Below are positions 43,194-51,712 of a stretch of 64,000 bases of DNA, piece after piece. Origin of the DNA: an uncultured Clostridia bacterium (GTDB taxonomy: Bacteria > Bacillota > Clostridia > TANB77 > CAG-465); contig CAKPOO010000002.1 in the NCBI GenBank assembly GCA_934169925.1, positions 62,001 through 126,000 of the forward strand. Direction: 5' to 3'. The notes under the pieces are model-generated. The model worked only from the letters and a program-made list of their open reading frames with translations, did not search any database and had not been told where the DNA came from. A program made the position numbers and the translations under genes. Numbering within the stretch: the first letter of the stretch is position 1; each line of letters opens with the position of its first letter.

Positions 43194-45227
43194 ATGGCAA
43201 ATAATTTAGTAATTGTCGAATCACCTTCAAAAGCACATACAATAAAAAAATATCTTGGTAAAAATTATGATGTTATAGCATCACAAGGTCATATAATTGA
43301 TTTACCTGTTAGCAAAATAGGTATTGATATAGAAAATAATTTTAAACCTGAATATAAAACAATGAAAGGTAAAGCAGCTATTGTTAAAGAAATAAAAGAA
43401 AAAGCTAAAAAAGCAGATAAAGTATATCTTGCAACCGATCCCGATCGTGAGGGAGAGGCTATAGCGTGGCATCTTAAAAATGTTTTGGATATACCTGATG
43501 ATAAAAAATGTAGAATTACTTTTAATGAAATAACAGAAAAAGCTGTAAAACAAGCAGTTAAAGAGGCAAGATGTGTTGATTATAATTTGGTTGATGCACA
43601 ACAAGCAAGAAGAGTAATTGATAGGATTGTTGGTTATAAATTATCTCCTCTTTTATGGAAGAAAATAAAAAGAGGTTTAAGTGCAGGAAGAGTTCAATCA
43701 GTTACTTTAAAAATTATAATGGATAAAGAAAAACAAATTAGAAATTTTGTTCCAGAAGAATATTGGACTATGAATGCTAAATTGTTAAAAAATAAATCTT
43801 TACTTGATGCAAAGTTTTATGGTAATGAAAAAGGAAAAATTGATTTAAAAAATAAGGAACAAGTAGATGAAATCTTAGAAAAGATAAAAGGAAAAGAATA
43901 TATTGTCCAAGACGTAATAAAGTCTGAAAGAAAGAAAAATCCACCTGCTCCTTTTACAACATCTTCATTACAACAAGAAGCCTCTAGAAAATTATCTTTT
44001 TCTGTAAAAAAGACAATGATGGTGGCACAAAGATTATATGAAGCAGGTTTTATTACTTATATGAGAACCGATTCTACTAGACTTTCTGATGAAGCAAAAG
44101 AGATGGCAAAAAACTATATTGAGAAAAATTTTGGCAAAAATTATTACTTAAATAGAACTTTTAAAGCAAAAGAAAATGCACAAGATGCGCACGAAGCTAT
44201 AAGACCATCAAAACTTGAAAATAGTATAGATGAACTTGGAAATGATGAAAAAAGATTATATACTTTAATATTAAATAGATTTCTTGCATCCGTTATGCAA
44301 GTTGCAATTTACGATACAACAAAAGTCAAAGTTAAAGTTGGAGATTATGTATTTAATATAAATGGTAGTGTTATAAAATTTGACGGTTTTATGAAACTAT
44401 ACATTGAAGGTTCAGATGATGAAAATAAAAATGATGATGAAAAAATATTACCAGAATTAAATGTTGGTGATATTTTAAAAGAAAAGGATTTAATTACTGA
44501 ACAAAAATTTACAGAACCACCAGCAAGATATACAGAAGCAAGCTTAGTTAAAGTCATGGAAGAAAAAGGAATAGGAAGACCTAGTACCTATGCCCCTACA
44601 ATTTCTACTTTGCTTGATAGAATGTATATTGAAAAGGAAGGAAAAAATCTAATACCTACAAATCTTGGTGAAATTGTTGATACTATGATGGAAGATAATT
44701 TTAAAGATATTGTAGATGTTGACTTTACTGCTGATATGGAAAATAAACTTGATAAAATTGCAGAAGCAAAAGAAAATTATGTTAAAATGTTATCTGAATT
44801 TTATAATCCGTTTATAAAAAATTTAGAAGAAGTTCAAGATAAAATTGAAAAAGTTAAAATTCCAGAAGAGCAAACTGATATTCCTTGTGAACTATGTGGA
44901 AGAATGATGGTAATAAAACAAGGAAGATTTGGTAGATTTTTAGCATGTCCTGGTTATCCTGAATGTAAAAATGCAAAACCATTAAAACAAGAAATAGATA
45001 TTCCTTGCCCAAAATGTGGTGGAAAAGTGTTAATTAAGAAAACTAAAACAAAGAGGAATTTTTATGTTTGTGAAAATAATACTAATAATGAAAACAGTAA
45101 ATGTGATTATATTTCATGGACTAAACCATCAAAAAATGGTGAAGTTGTAGAAAGTAAAACAAAAAAGACTACTAAGAAAACTGCAAGTAAGAAATCAAAA
45201 ACTACAACTAAAAAAAGTAAAAAATAA
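43194..45227 (+). CDS. topA: DNA topoisomerase I
   Basis: A 677-aa type IA topoisomerase relaxing negative supercoils. Toprim motifs are VIVESPSKAHTI and ATDPDREGEAIAWH; the active-site Tyr lies in FITYMRTDSTR. Two C-terminal zinc ribbons follow: four Cys at about 565-591 and a second at about 605-637. A Lys/Ser/Thr tail (about 645-677) ends the protein. It begins behind AAAGGAA, and a promoter precedes it. Confidence 0.97.
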   Translation: MANNLVIVESPSKAHTIKKYLGKNYDVIASQGHIIDLPVSKIGIDIENNFKPEYKTMKGKAAIVKEIKEKAKKADKVYLATDPDREGEAIAWHLKNVLDIPDDKKCRITFNEITEKAVKQAVKEARCVDYNLVDAQQARRVIDRIVGYKLSPLLWKKIKRGLSAGRVQSVTLKIIMDKEKQIRNFVPEEYWTMNAKLLKNKSLLDAKFYGNEKGKIDLKNKEQVDEILEKIKGKEYIVQDVIKSERKKNPPAPFTTSSLQQEASRKLSFSVKKTMMVAQRLYEAGFITYMRTDSTRLSDEAKEMAKNYIEKNFGKNYYLNRTFKAKENAQDAHEAIRPSKLENSIDELGNDEKRLYTLILNRFLASVMQVAIYDTTKVKVKVGDYVFNINGSVIKFDGFMKLYIEGSDDENKNDDEKILPELNVGDILKEKDLITEQKFTEPPARYTEASLVKVMEEKGIGRPSTYAPTISTLLDRMYIEKEGKNLIPTNLGEIVDTMMEDNFKDIVDVDFTADMENKLDKIAEAKENYVKMLSEFYNPFIKNLEEVQDKIEKVKIPEEQTDIPCELCGRMMVIKQGRFGRFLACPGYPECKNAKPLKQEIDIPCPKCGGKVLIKKTKTKRNFYVCENNTNNENSKCDYISWTKPSKNGEVVESKTKKTTKKTASKKSKTTTKKSKK

Positions 45228-45233
45228 AAATAC

Positions 45234-45286
45234 AAAAAGAGTTAGAGTTATAATTTTATAATTTTATAATTTTAACTCTTTTTATA
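45234..45286 (+). terminator. topA terminator
   Basis: A 16-bp stem (45238-45253 with 45264-45279; includes two G-T pairs) with a ten-base loop and a T-rich tail. Confidence 0.85.
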
Positions 45287-45322
45287 TTTTGCTACAAAAT
45301 ATTTAAAATAGATATTAAATAC

Positions 45323-45351
45323 TTTACATAAAATATAAAATGTGGTATAAT
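45323..45351 (+). promoter_or_regulatory. promoter of the first paralogue gene
   Basis: TTTACA-N17-TATAAT, 66 bases before the ATG; the leader carries a small GTCAC...GTGAT inverted repeat. Confidence 0.75.
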
Positions 45352-45416
45352 TAAACCGTACTAATAATAAAAGTCACTTTGATTAACGTGATGGATTAGA
45401 TTAATGGAGGTTTAAT

Positions 45417-45983
45417 ATGAGTAAAGAAAAAGCGATGACAATTAATGAAAAGTGTAATGCTAAGAAGGAAGCTTATAAAAAGGAGCGTTTGCAGAAGGAA
45501 AAAGAGATCGAAAGTCTCCTGATAAATAGCTTCTTTGAAAAATCATCTTGTTCGTATATTTTGCTTGACTTTGCAGAAGAATTATCAGAGAAAAAAAATG
45601 TGGCTGTTGCTGAGGAGGAAAGTGAACTTGAAACCGAAGTAAAGAGCAATAATGGTGATGGAAAAAAGATAAAAGCTATGAACCGCTTTACTTGTTTTTC
45701 ATATGAATATGAGGTAATTTCAACTGTAAACCCTACTTTAACAGATAACAGCTTTGAAAAATTTGAAGTTGAGGATTGGCAGGAGCTTATAAATTCTTTT
45801 GCAGATCAGGGTGTGGAGATTTACCATTTGATTAATGAGAACAAGATAGCTGGAACAAGTATTCATTCATTGTTTTTCGTTCCTGAGTCAGTAAAGGATA
45901 ACTGGAGGATCAATAAGATTTATTCATTTGAAAAAGATGAGAATCTTGCTGAAGATTTGGCAGCTCTTTTTGGTATGAAGTAG
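45417..45983 (+). CDS. paralogue family member 1, unknown function
   Basis: A 188-aa soluble protein with a basic N-terminal helix (TINEKCNAKKEAYKKER), a beta-type core (FTCFSYEYEVISTVNP) and a conserved acidic-aromatic motif (EVEDWQELINSF), then a KDENLAEDLAAL tail. I know no family. Two relatives follow at 46078 and 46637. Its base composition is clearly less AT-rich, with C- and G-ending codons such as ctc, ctg, gag and atc, and it carries an extra acidic insert (about residues 62-82). ATG behind TGGAGG; it has its own promoter and terminator. Confidence 0.65.
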   Translation: MSKEKAMTINEKCNAKKEAYKKERLQKEKEIESLLINSFFEKSSCSYILLDFAEELSEKKNVAVAEEESELETEVKSNNGDGKKIKAMNRFTCFSYEYEVISTVNPTLTDNSFEKFEVEDWQELINSFADQGVEIYHLINENKIAGTSIHSLFFVPESVKDNWRINKIYSFEKDENLAEDLAALFGMK

Positions 45984-46002
45984 TTTCAACCTTTTCTTTT
46001 AG

Positions 46003-46037
46003 AAAAAGTGCAAAGTTAATTACTTTGCACTTTTTTA
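46003..46037 (+). terminator. terminator after paralogue 1
   Basis: AAAAAGTGCAAAG/CTTTGCACTTTTT perfect 13-bp stem with a TTAATTA loop and T tail. The loop and inner stem are identical to those of the terminator after paralogue 3. Confidence 0.9.
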
Positions 46038-46077
46038 TTTTTATCTAACTTAATAACATTCAAGTGGAGGTTATAAC

Positions 46078-46590
46078 ATGAAAAAGAAATTAACAATTAA
46101 TGAAAAGTGTCAAGCAAAAATAATAAATAATAAAAAAGAACGGAAGGAAAAAATAGAAGAAATTATTGATAGTATAACAAGATGCTTTGATAAAGAAAAC
46201 GTTGTTTATGTCAAGCTTGACTTTGTTAGAATATTTAAGGAAGAAAAGAAAATAGAACCATTAAGTAATATTTCTGGTTTTTCATATGAAGGACAATATA
46301 TTTATTCTATAAGTCCAAGTTTTAATCCAGATGTATTGTCTAAATTTAAAATTGAAAATTGGCAATATTTGATTGACTTTTTTAAATCACAAGATGTTGA
46401 GATTATATGTTATTTATATTCAGATAGTTGTAAAGCTTCAGATTATTCATTAAAATTTTTTCCGAAATGTTTATTAAAAGAAGAAAAATTCTCTAATGAA
46501 TATAATTCAAAGCAGGATGAAAATTTGGCTCAAAAATTAGTAGATTGTTTTCAAAGTCCTAATTTTCCATTTAAACTTTACTTTAAATAA
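46078..46590 (+). CDS. paralogue family member 2, unknown function
   Basis: A 170-aa protein related to members 1 and 3. It shares LTINEKCQAK at the start, FSYEGQ...SISPSF, IENWQYLIDFF and the KQDENLAQKLVDCF tail. The base composition is AT-rich like the surrounding genome, unlike member 1. It begins behind GTGGAGG. Function unknown; soluble, no signal peptide. Confidence 0.65.
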   Translation: MKKKLTINEKCQAKIINNKKERKEKIEEIIDSITRCFDKENVVYVKLDFVRIFKEEKKIEPLSNISGFSYEGQYIYSISPSFNPDVLSKFKIENWQYLIDFFKSQDVEIICYLYSDSCKASDYSLKFFPKCLLKEEKFSNEYNSKQDENLAQKLVDCFQSPNFPFKLYFK

Positions 46591-46636
46591 GGAGCTATGA
46601 TGATTTGGTAAATAAAATGTTATTGGGAGGCATTAC

Positions 46637-47140
46637 ATGAAACTAGGAAATTTATACAAGAGAAATTTAAAGAAAATAGAAAAAAATAGAAAAAAAGAAA
46701 TAGATCAAATAAAATGTTTTTTGATAGAAGCTTTTAAGAAAAAGGAAACTATTTTTGTTAGTTTTAATTTTGCAAACGGAAAAAGTGATGAAAATACCAT
46801 AAAGGCAATTAATGAAATTGTGTGTTATTCATATGATTTTAGTTCTAATTTACAAATGTACCCTGTTTTTCAAAAGCATGTTTTTGAAAATTGGAATTCA
46901 AAAGATTGGCAAAGCTTTATAGATAGCTTTAAAAAAGCAGGTTTTGATGTCTTTTTTATTGAAAAATCACTTGGAACTGTTACTCAAGGAAATAATATTG
47001 TAAAGCATGTTCAATATTCTTTAGATTTCATTCCTAAAAAATTAAGAAAAAATGAAAATGTAATAAAAAGATATGGTAAAGAAGAAATTCCTACAGATGA
47101 TTTAGGCCAAAAAATCGCAGCTTTATTTAGTAAAAACTAA
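46637..47140 (+). CDS. paralogue family member 3, unknown function
   Basis: A 167-aa relative of the two preceding genes: a basic helical N-terminus, the CYSYDF core, the KDWQSFIDSF motif and the DDLGQKIAALF tail. It starts behind TTGGGAGG. No terminator separates it from member 2, so these two may share a transcript. Function unknown. Confidence 0.65.
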   Translation: MKLGNLYKRNLKKIEKNRKKEIDQIKCFLIEAFKKKETIFVSFNFANGKSDENTIKAINEIVCYSYDFSSNLQMYPVFQKHVFENWNSKDWQSFIDSFKKAGFDVFFIEKSLGTVTQGNNIVKHVQYSLDFIPKKLRKNENVIKRYGKEEIPTDDLGQKIAALFSKN

Positions 47141-47146
47141 ATTGGT

Positions 47147-47182
47147 AAAAGATGTAAAGTTAATTACTTTGCATCTTTTAAT
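47147..47182 (+). terminator. terminator after paralogue 3
   Basis: AAAAGATGTAAAG/CTTTGCATCTTTT stem (one G-T pair) with the same TTAATTA loop as the terminator at 46003. Confidence 0.85.
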
Positions 47183-47218
47183 TTTTATAAATAAAAAAAA
47201 ATCGCAAATAATATTAAT

Positions 47219-47563
47219 ATGATTTATTTAATTGGACTTTTATGTGGATTTATTAATGGGATTTTTTCTTCTGGTGCAGGACAAATATTTATTTTTTATT
47301 TTATATTTATAAAAAAATACGATACTAAAAAAATGAGATGTACAAGTATTTTGATACTTACAATTTCAAGTATTATTTCAATTTTTGGTTATATTAATAT
47401 TAAAAATATTAATATGATTTTTTGCTTAATAATTTTAATACTTTCTTTTGTTAGTGCAAAAATAGGAAATTTTTTCATTAAAAAAATGAATTCAGACGTA
47501 TTAAATTTACTATCTGGTATAATTCTTGTTTGTTTTACAATTTATAAAGTTGTAGTAATGTAG
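47219..47563 (+). CDS. half-size TauE/SafE (TSUP) family membrane protein, N-type half
   Basis: A 114-aa protein with about four membrane segments. The start LCGFINGIFSSGAGQIFIF matches one inverted-repeat unit of the TauE/SafE transporter family, which carries sulfite, sulfonates or related organic anions. Usual members are about 250 aa and hold two such units; here the second unit is a separate gene at 47577. The ATG has no clear ribosome site, so the true start or a leaderless transcript is uncertain. Confidence 0.7.
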   Translation: MIYLIGLLCGFINGIFSSGAGQIFIFYFIFIKKYDTKKMRCTSILILTISSIISIFGYINIKNINMIFCLIILILSFVSAKIGNFFIKKMNSDVLNLLSGIILVCFTIYKVVVM

Positions 47564-47576
47564 TAGGAGGAATTTA

Positions 47577-47972
47577 ATGTTAAAATTCGCTTTAGTTACT
47601 TTCTTATCAGGAATTTTATCTGGTATGGGAATTGGTGGAGGTAGTATTTTTGTTTTACTTATGGATACTTTTTTTAATTTTTCCTATGATACTATAAAGT
47701 TTTATAATTTACTTAGTTTTGTATGTATAGGTATTTTTTCAAGTTTTGAAAATTTAAAAAAAGGTAACATTGATAAAAATATATTTAAAAAAATAATTTT
47801 ATTTATTATTATTGGAGCTTTTTTAGGAAGTTATGTAACAAAATTTTTAAATCCTAAAGATATAAAATTTGCATATTATATATTTTTACTTATTATCGGA
47901 ATATATGAAATATTTACTAGTTTAAAAAATATAAAAAAAGGAAAAAATAATATAAAAAGAGAAAGGAGGTAA
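47577..47972 (+). CDS. half-size TauE/SafE (TSUP) family membrane protein, C-type half
   Basis: A 131-aa membrane protein with about four segments beginning TFLSGILSGMGIGGGSIFV, the glycine-rich TSUP repeat motif, and a basic tail. It lies 13 bases after the first half with a TAGGAGG site. The pair most likely assembles as a two-subunit transporter. A frameshift of one full-length gene is unlikely because each half has its own start and complete repeat. Confidence 0.75.
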   Translation: MLKFALVTFLSGILSGMGIGGGSIFVLLMDTFFNFSYDTIKFYNLLSFVCIGIFSSFENLKKGNIDKNIFKKIILFIIIGAFLGSYVTKFLNPKDIKFAYYIFLLIIGIYEIFTSLKNIKKGKNNIKRERR

Positions 47973-47976
47973 TTTT

Positions 47977-48117
47977 ATGGAATTTATAAAAGGTACTATG
48001 ATGGGAATGATTGGTGGAATGGTTGTTGGTATTATGAAGAAAAAAGAAATTATGAAAATTTGTAATACTTGTAAGAAAAAAATGCATAAATTTAAAAAAT
48101 TTGGTTTTAGTTTTTAG
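47977..48117 (+). CDS. 46-residue protein with a glycine-rich membrane segment and Cys pair
   Basis: ATG at 47977, six bases after AAAGGAGG, the strongest ribosome site nearby. The product has a Gly/Met-rich hydrophobic helix (about residues 6-20), a lysine patch and CNTC (29-32), followed by Lys/Phe-rich residues. It is the last gene of the TSUP unit, four bases after its stop, and is followed by a terminator. Function unknown; an accessory subunit is possible. Confidence 0.55.
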   Translation: MEFIKGTMMGMIGGMVVGIMKKKEIMKICNTCKKKMHKFKKFGFSF

Positions 48118-48143
48118 AGTAGGAATTTTTTCCTACTTTTTTC
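48118..48143 (+). terminator. TSUP unit terminator
   Basis: AGTAGGAA/TTCCTACT stem with a TTTT loop and T run. Confidence 0.85.
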
Positions 48144-48177
48144 ATTGTATTTAAAATCATAAATGTCACTAAAATAC

Positions 48178-48206
48178 TTGAAATTTATCATAATTTATAG
48201 TACAAT
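48178..48206 (+). promoter_or_regulatory. promoter of the VirB2-like/TadZ-like locus
   Basis: TTGAAA-N17-TACAAT. A further TATAAT at 48215 lacks a matching -35 box. Confidence 0.65.
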
Positions 48207-48252
48207 TAAATTTGTATAATAATGTTTATTTAGATTAGTGAGGGATTATTTT

Positions 48253-48573
48253 ATGGTTTATAAAAAATTAACAATTTTTTCAATAATATTAGCAATTGTT
48301 GCAGCTTTTACTTGCAATTTTGTTTTTGCAGCTGGTAATGTTATAACTAACGATGCTATTTATGATGGTACTTTAAAAGTTTTAGTTATGATACAAAAAT
48401 ATTCTTGGCCAGTTGTAACACTTATATTTATATATGCTATGTATCAATTTTTTGTTATAGGTTCTGAAATGTTAGAACATAAAATTCTTGGACAAAGACT
48501 TATAATTGGTATATCTGTGTTTATGGTTATAATTCAATGTTTACCATTGTTTTATGCTTTTGTAATTGTTTAA
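48253..48573 (+). CDS. VirB2/TrbC-like small membrane protein
   Basis: A 106-aa protein with a signal peptide or first membrane segment (about residues 6-27), ending FVFAAG, then two further membrane segments (about 51-72 and 80-104) separated by a short basic loop. Size and layout match the VirB2/TrbC pilin-like subunits of type IV secretion systems, but such short membrane proteins are hard to assign. No other type IV secretion gene is seen nearby. The ATG at 48253 follows GAGGGA; the frame also has an earlier GTG at 48238. First gene of a likely operon. Confidence 0.55.
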   Translation: MVYKKLTIFSIILAIVAAFTCNFVFAAGNVITNDAIYDGTLKVLVMIQKYSWPVVTLIFIYAMYQFFVIGSEMLEHKILGQRLIIGISVFMVIIQCLPLFYAFVIV

Positions 48574-48597
48574 TATTTTGAAGGGGAAGAGTAATAT

Positions 48598-50319
48598 ATG
48601 AAAATACTGTTTGGTATTAATAATGATAATACAGTAAAAGGAATAGTTGATTTTTATGAAAAAAAATACGGTGAAAAAATAGAATATAAAAATGTTTATT
48701 ATTTTAAACAATTTTCTAAAGAATTAGCTATGGGAAATTATGATAGAGCTGTTTTACTAGAAGATTTGGAAGCATTTCCAACAAATAATTATGCTCAAAT
48801 TGATGATTTCTTATTTAAAACTATAGATTCAATGACAGATAGTTTTGATGCTAAAAATATTATATATATAGCTTCAAACAGAAGAAAATTAGGAGATGCT
48901 TTTTTAGCAAAATTATTTAATCTAGGTATTTATACAACTTTAACTGATAATGATAGAACAAAAGGTAAGGTTTGTGATGCTATTAATAGACCATACCTAA
49001 AAAAAGATGTAAAAAAATATTATGATAATGTTACTAATAATAATGTTTATAATGCAGTCGAAGTTTCTGAGCTTGAAATTCAAAAAATCATTACATATTA
49101 TAGAAATCAAAACGGTTCTACAAGTAAGTATAATGAAATTTTTGATAGAATTGCTTCACAATATACAGATGATCAACTAAAAATTATTATAAAATTTTTA
49201 CCGCAAGATGTTAAGCAACATTTGGCTTTTAATAATGAAAAATACAAAGAGTTAATTTCACAAGCAGGTATTAGTCAAGCAGATGCTGGAAATGAAATTA
49301 CACAACCAGTTGCACCACCACAAAATAAATCAAAAGCACCAGCTGAGATTTTAAATCAAAATGAAGATGCCAAAGCTGTAATGATAGAAAAGAAACCTGA
49401 AATTGTAGAAAAAATTGTTGTAAAAACAGTTCCTTCTGCACCAAAAGTAGTTGAAAAGGTTGTAGAAAAAGTAGTAGAAAAAAATGTTGAAGTAGTAAAA
49501 AATGTATATGAAATTCCAAAGGATTATAAAAAAGTAGTTTGCTTTGTAGGAGCTCCAAAAGTTGGTACAACTTTTTGTGTTAATGCAATTAGTACTTATG
49601 TTGCAAGAAGTAAAGTAAAAACTGCTTTAGTTGATGTAACTAGAAAAAGAGATACATATACAATTTATACCTATGATAATGAAGGAAAAAGAAGTATAGC
49701 AGCTGAAAGTTTAAGATATGCTTCAAATGGAATTAACGAACCATTAGTATATGATAAATTTAGTCTTTATACTGCAATGCCAGGTGAGGATAGAAATAAA
49801 TATAATGTATCAACAATAGTAGATACTGTAATGCAAAATAATAACTTGATTTTAATTGATTGTGATTTTACAACACCAAATGATTTCTTTAGATTATGTC
49901 AAGAAATATATATTGTACAGGATATGGACGTTTTAAATATCAACCAAGTTACAATATTTTTAAGAAAACTTAAATCACATGGAATACCACTTAATAAAAT
50001 TAGAGTTATTATAAATAAACATGTAAAATGTGCTTTAACAGCTAAAGATTTATTAGATGGTATAGCTACATATACAAGTTATGATTTAAAAATGTATGAT
50101 GAACTAATGAATTCATCTACAATACCATATTATATTTTACCTTTTGATCAAGAAAATTATAGAAAATATGTTGAAATGGTATTTAAATATTCAAATAAAT
50201 TCAATACATTTACAGATGACTTTAGAGAAAGTCTAGATAAAATCATAAATGCAATCTATCCTGTAGGTAGGATTACTATGACAAAAACAAATGATAAAAA
50301 AGGATTATTTAAAAAATAA
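48598..50319 (+). CDS. TadZ/CpaE-like MinD-family ATPase
   Basis: A 573-aa cytosolic protein. The N-terminus (about 1-140) looks like an atypical receiver domain. A helical part (about 155-220) and a Lys/Val/Glu-rich linker (about 265-305, repeated VVEKV units) lead to a MinD/ParA-type domain (about 310-560). Its P-loop reads GAPKVGTTF, as in TadZ-type atypical Walker A, and LILIDCDF follows. TadZ/CpaE proteins mark the site of pilus assembly, but no other tad genes are present. It begins behind GAAGGGGAAGAG, 24 bases after the VirB2-like gene. Confidence 0.7.
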   Translation: MKILFGINNDNTVKGIVDFYEKKYGEKIEYKNVYYFKQFSKELAMGNYDRAVLLEDLEAFPTNNYAQIDDFLFKTIDSMTDSFDAKNIIYIASNRRKLGDAFLAKLFNLGIYTTLTDNDRTKGKVCDAINRPYLKKDVKKYYDNVTNNNVYNAVEVSELEIQKIITYYRNQNGSTSKYNEIFDRIASQYTDDQLKIIIKFLPQDVKQHLAFNNEKYKELISQAGISQADAGNEITQPVAPPQNKSKAPAEILNQNEDAKAVMIEKKPEIVEKIVVKTVPSAPKVVEKVVEKVVEKNVEVVKNVYEIPKDYKKVVCFVGAPKVGTTFCVNAISTYVARSKVKTALVDVTRKRDTYTIYTYDNEGKRSIAAESLRYASNGINEPLVYDKFSLYTAMPGEDRNKYNVSTIVDTVMQNNNLILIDCDFTTPNDFFRLCQEIYIVQDMDVLNINQVTIFLRKLKSHGIPLNKIRVIINKHVKCALTAKDLLDGIATYTSYDLKMYDELMNSSTIPYYILPFDQENYRKYVEMVFKYSNKFNTFTDDFRESLDKIINAIYPVGRITMTKTNDKKGLFKK

Positions 50320-50343
50320 TAAACAAAAGAAAGGAATATTATT

Positions 50344-51414
50344 ATGACTTTAGTTATAATTTTACTAATAATAGCAATTGTTTTAATATTATTTTCAATC
50401 GGATTTTTTGAAATTGAACATAATAGAATAAATATTGAAAAAACAGATAAAAAACTTAATATTATAGATAGTTCTATTCAAAGTCTATTTGAAGTTTTAG
50501 GTAATTATGAAATGTGTGATTCAAAATATCAAGATTTGAATAATATAATTAAGAAAAACTTTAATGCAAAGTATTCATCAGTTGTTATATATAATGGAAA
50601 TGATTATGTTATAAGAGCTTCAAATGTTGAAGATTGTTTTTTGGATTCAATAAAAAATGTTGCTGATGAAGCTATATTTTCAAGTTATGTTCAAAAAAAT
50701 ACTTCAAAATATGCGATAGCATCAGAAGATGGCTTTGTTTCATATAAAAGTTCTGTTGAAAGAAATATAAAATCTGTTATTTTTTCTCCAATATACTATA
50801 ATGAAGTTTATTTAGGATTTTGGATAGTTGAAGATGAAAAAACTAATGCTTTTGACTTTGTAAGTGAAATTGATATGGAAAAGTTTAAACATAATGTTGG
50901 GCTTTTTGTTGAAAATGTTGAAAAGCAAAGTGTTATTGAAACAGCAGAAAACATTGATAAACAAACTAAATTTTATAATACAAATTATTTGTATTCAAAA
51001 TTACGTTCATTAATTATTAAAAATGAAAATAGTGTTTTAACTATGATTTATTTAAAAAATTTACCTGAAATTAATGAAAAATATTCAAGAAATGTAGGTA
51101 ATATGCTTGTTGCAAAGCTTTCAAATGTAATAAGAGAAAATCTACCAGAAGGAAGTATTCCTGTAAGATATAGTGGTCTTAGACTTGTTATATTAACTCC
51201 AGGAAAAACAGTTCAATCAATAAATAAAGAAATGGAATTTTTACTTAAAAAAATTCTAAAAGAATATGAGGTTTATGAGTCAGAAAAAATTGAACTTGAA
51301 GTACAAGTTGTTATGAAAAACTTGAGAAAACAAGCAAATATTGAAAAAGAAGCTCAAAATATTACAAGAAGAATGGACGGAATTAAAACAGTAAATACAA
51401 TTAAGGTTATATAA
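50344..51414 (+). CDS. membrane-anchored GAF plus degenerate GGDEF protein
   Basis: The 356-aa protein has one N-terminal membrane segment (about 2-22), a GAF-like sensor domain (about 50-190) and a GGDEF-like domain (about 210-356). In the latter the GGDEF active loop is replaced by YSGLRL, so diguanylate cyclase activity is improbable. It may bind nucleotides or serve as a regulatory partner. It lies 24 bases after the TadZ-like gene behind AAAGGAA, and precedes ireB. Confidence 0.7.
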   Translation: MTLVIILLIIAIVLILFSIGFFEIEHNRINIEKTDKKLNIIDSSIQSLFEVLGNYEMCDSKYQDLNNIIKKNFNAKYSSVVIYNGNDYVIRASNVEDCFLDSIKNVADEAIFSSYVQKNTSKYAIASEDGFVSYKSSVERNIKSVIFSPIYYNEVYLGFWIVEDEKTNAFDFVSEIDMEKFKHNVGLFVENVEKQSVIETAENIDKQTKFYNTNYLYSKLRSLIIKNENSVLTMIYLKNLPEINEKYSRNVGNMLVAKLSNVIRENLPEGSIPVRYSGLRLVILTPGKTVQSINKEMEFLLKKILKEYEVYESEKIELEVQVVMKNLRKQANIEKEAQNITRRMDGIKTVNTIKVI

Positions 51415-51458
51415 TATTTTTAATTTAATATAATAAAATAGTATAAGGAGTGATTAAT

Positions 51459-51704
51459 ATGGATCAAAATACAACAGTTTTTTTACCACAAAAAGATGAA
51501 TCAAAAAGAGTAAAAGAAATTATGGAACAAGTAGTTGCTGCTTTAAAAGATAAAGGTTATGAACCAGTAAGTCAAATAATTGGTTATATTTTATCTGGTG
51601 ATCCAACTTATATAACATCTCATCAAAATGCAAGAGCTTTAATTTGCAAAATTGAAAGAGATGATTTATTACAAGAAATGATTAAAAGTTATTTAAATTT
51701 ATAA
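51459..51704 (+). CDS. ireB: IreB-family (UPF0297) regulatory protein
   Basis: An 81-aa UPF0297 protein with KRVKEIMEQVV, YEPVSQIIGYILSGDPTYITSHQNAR and IERDDLLQEMI, all diagnostic. In Enterococcus IreB is a substrate of the PASTA kinase IreK and affects cephalosporin tolerance. The ATG at 51459 follows AAGGAG; the frame is open further upstream without a start. ireB-ruvX is a conserved pair in Bacillota. Confidence 0.93.
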   Translation: MDQNTTVFLPQKDESKRVKEIMEQVVAALKDKGYEPVSQIIGYILSGDPTYITSHQNARALICKIERDDLLQEMIKSYLNL

Positions 51705-51712
51705 GGTGAAAA

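Noticed and set aside
47219..47972. Frameshifted single TauE/SafE gene
   Set aside because: Each half has its own start, full repeat motif and stop, and the second has a strong ribosome site, so two genes is the better reading.
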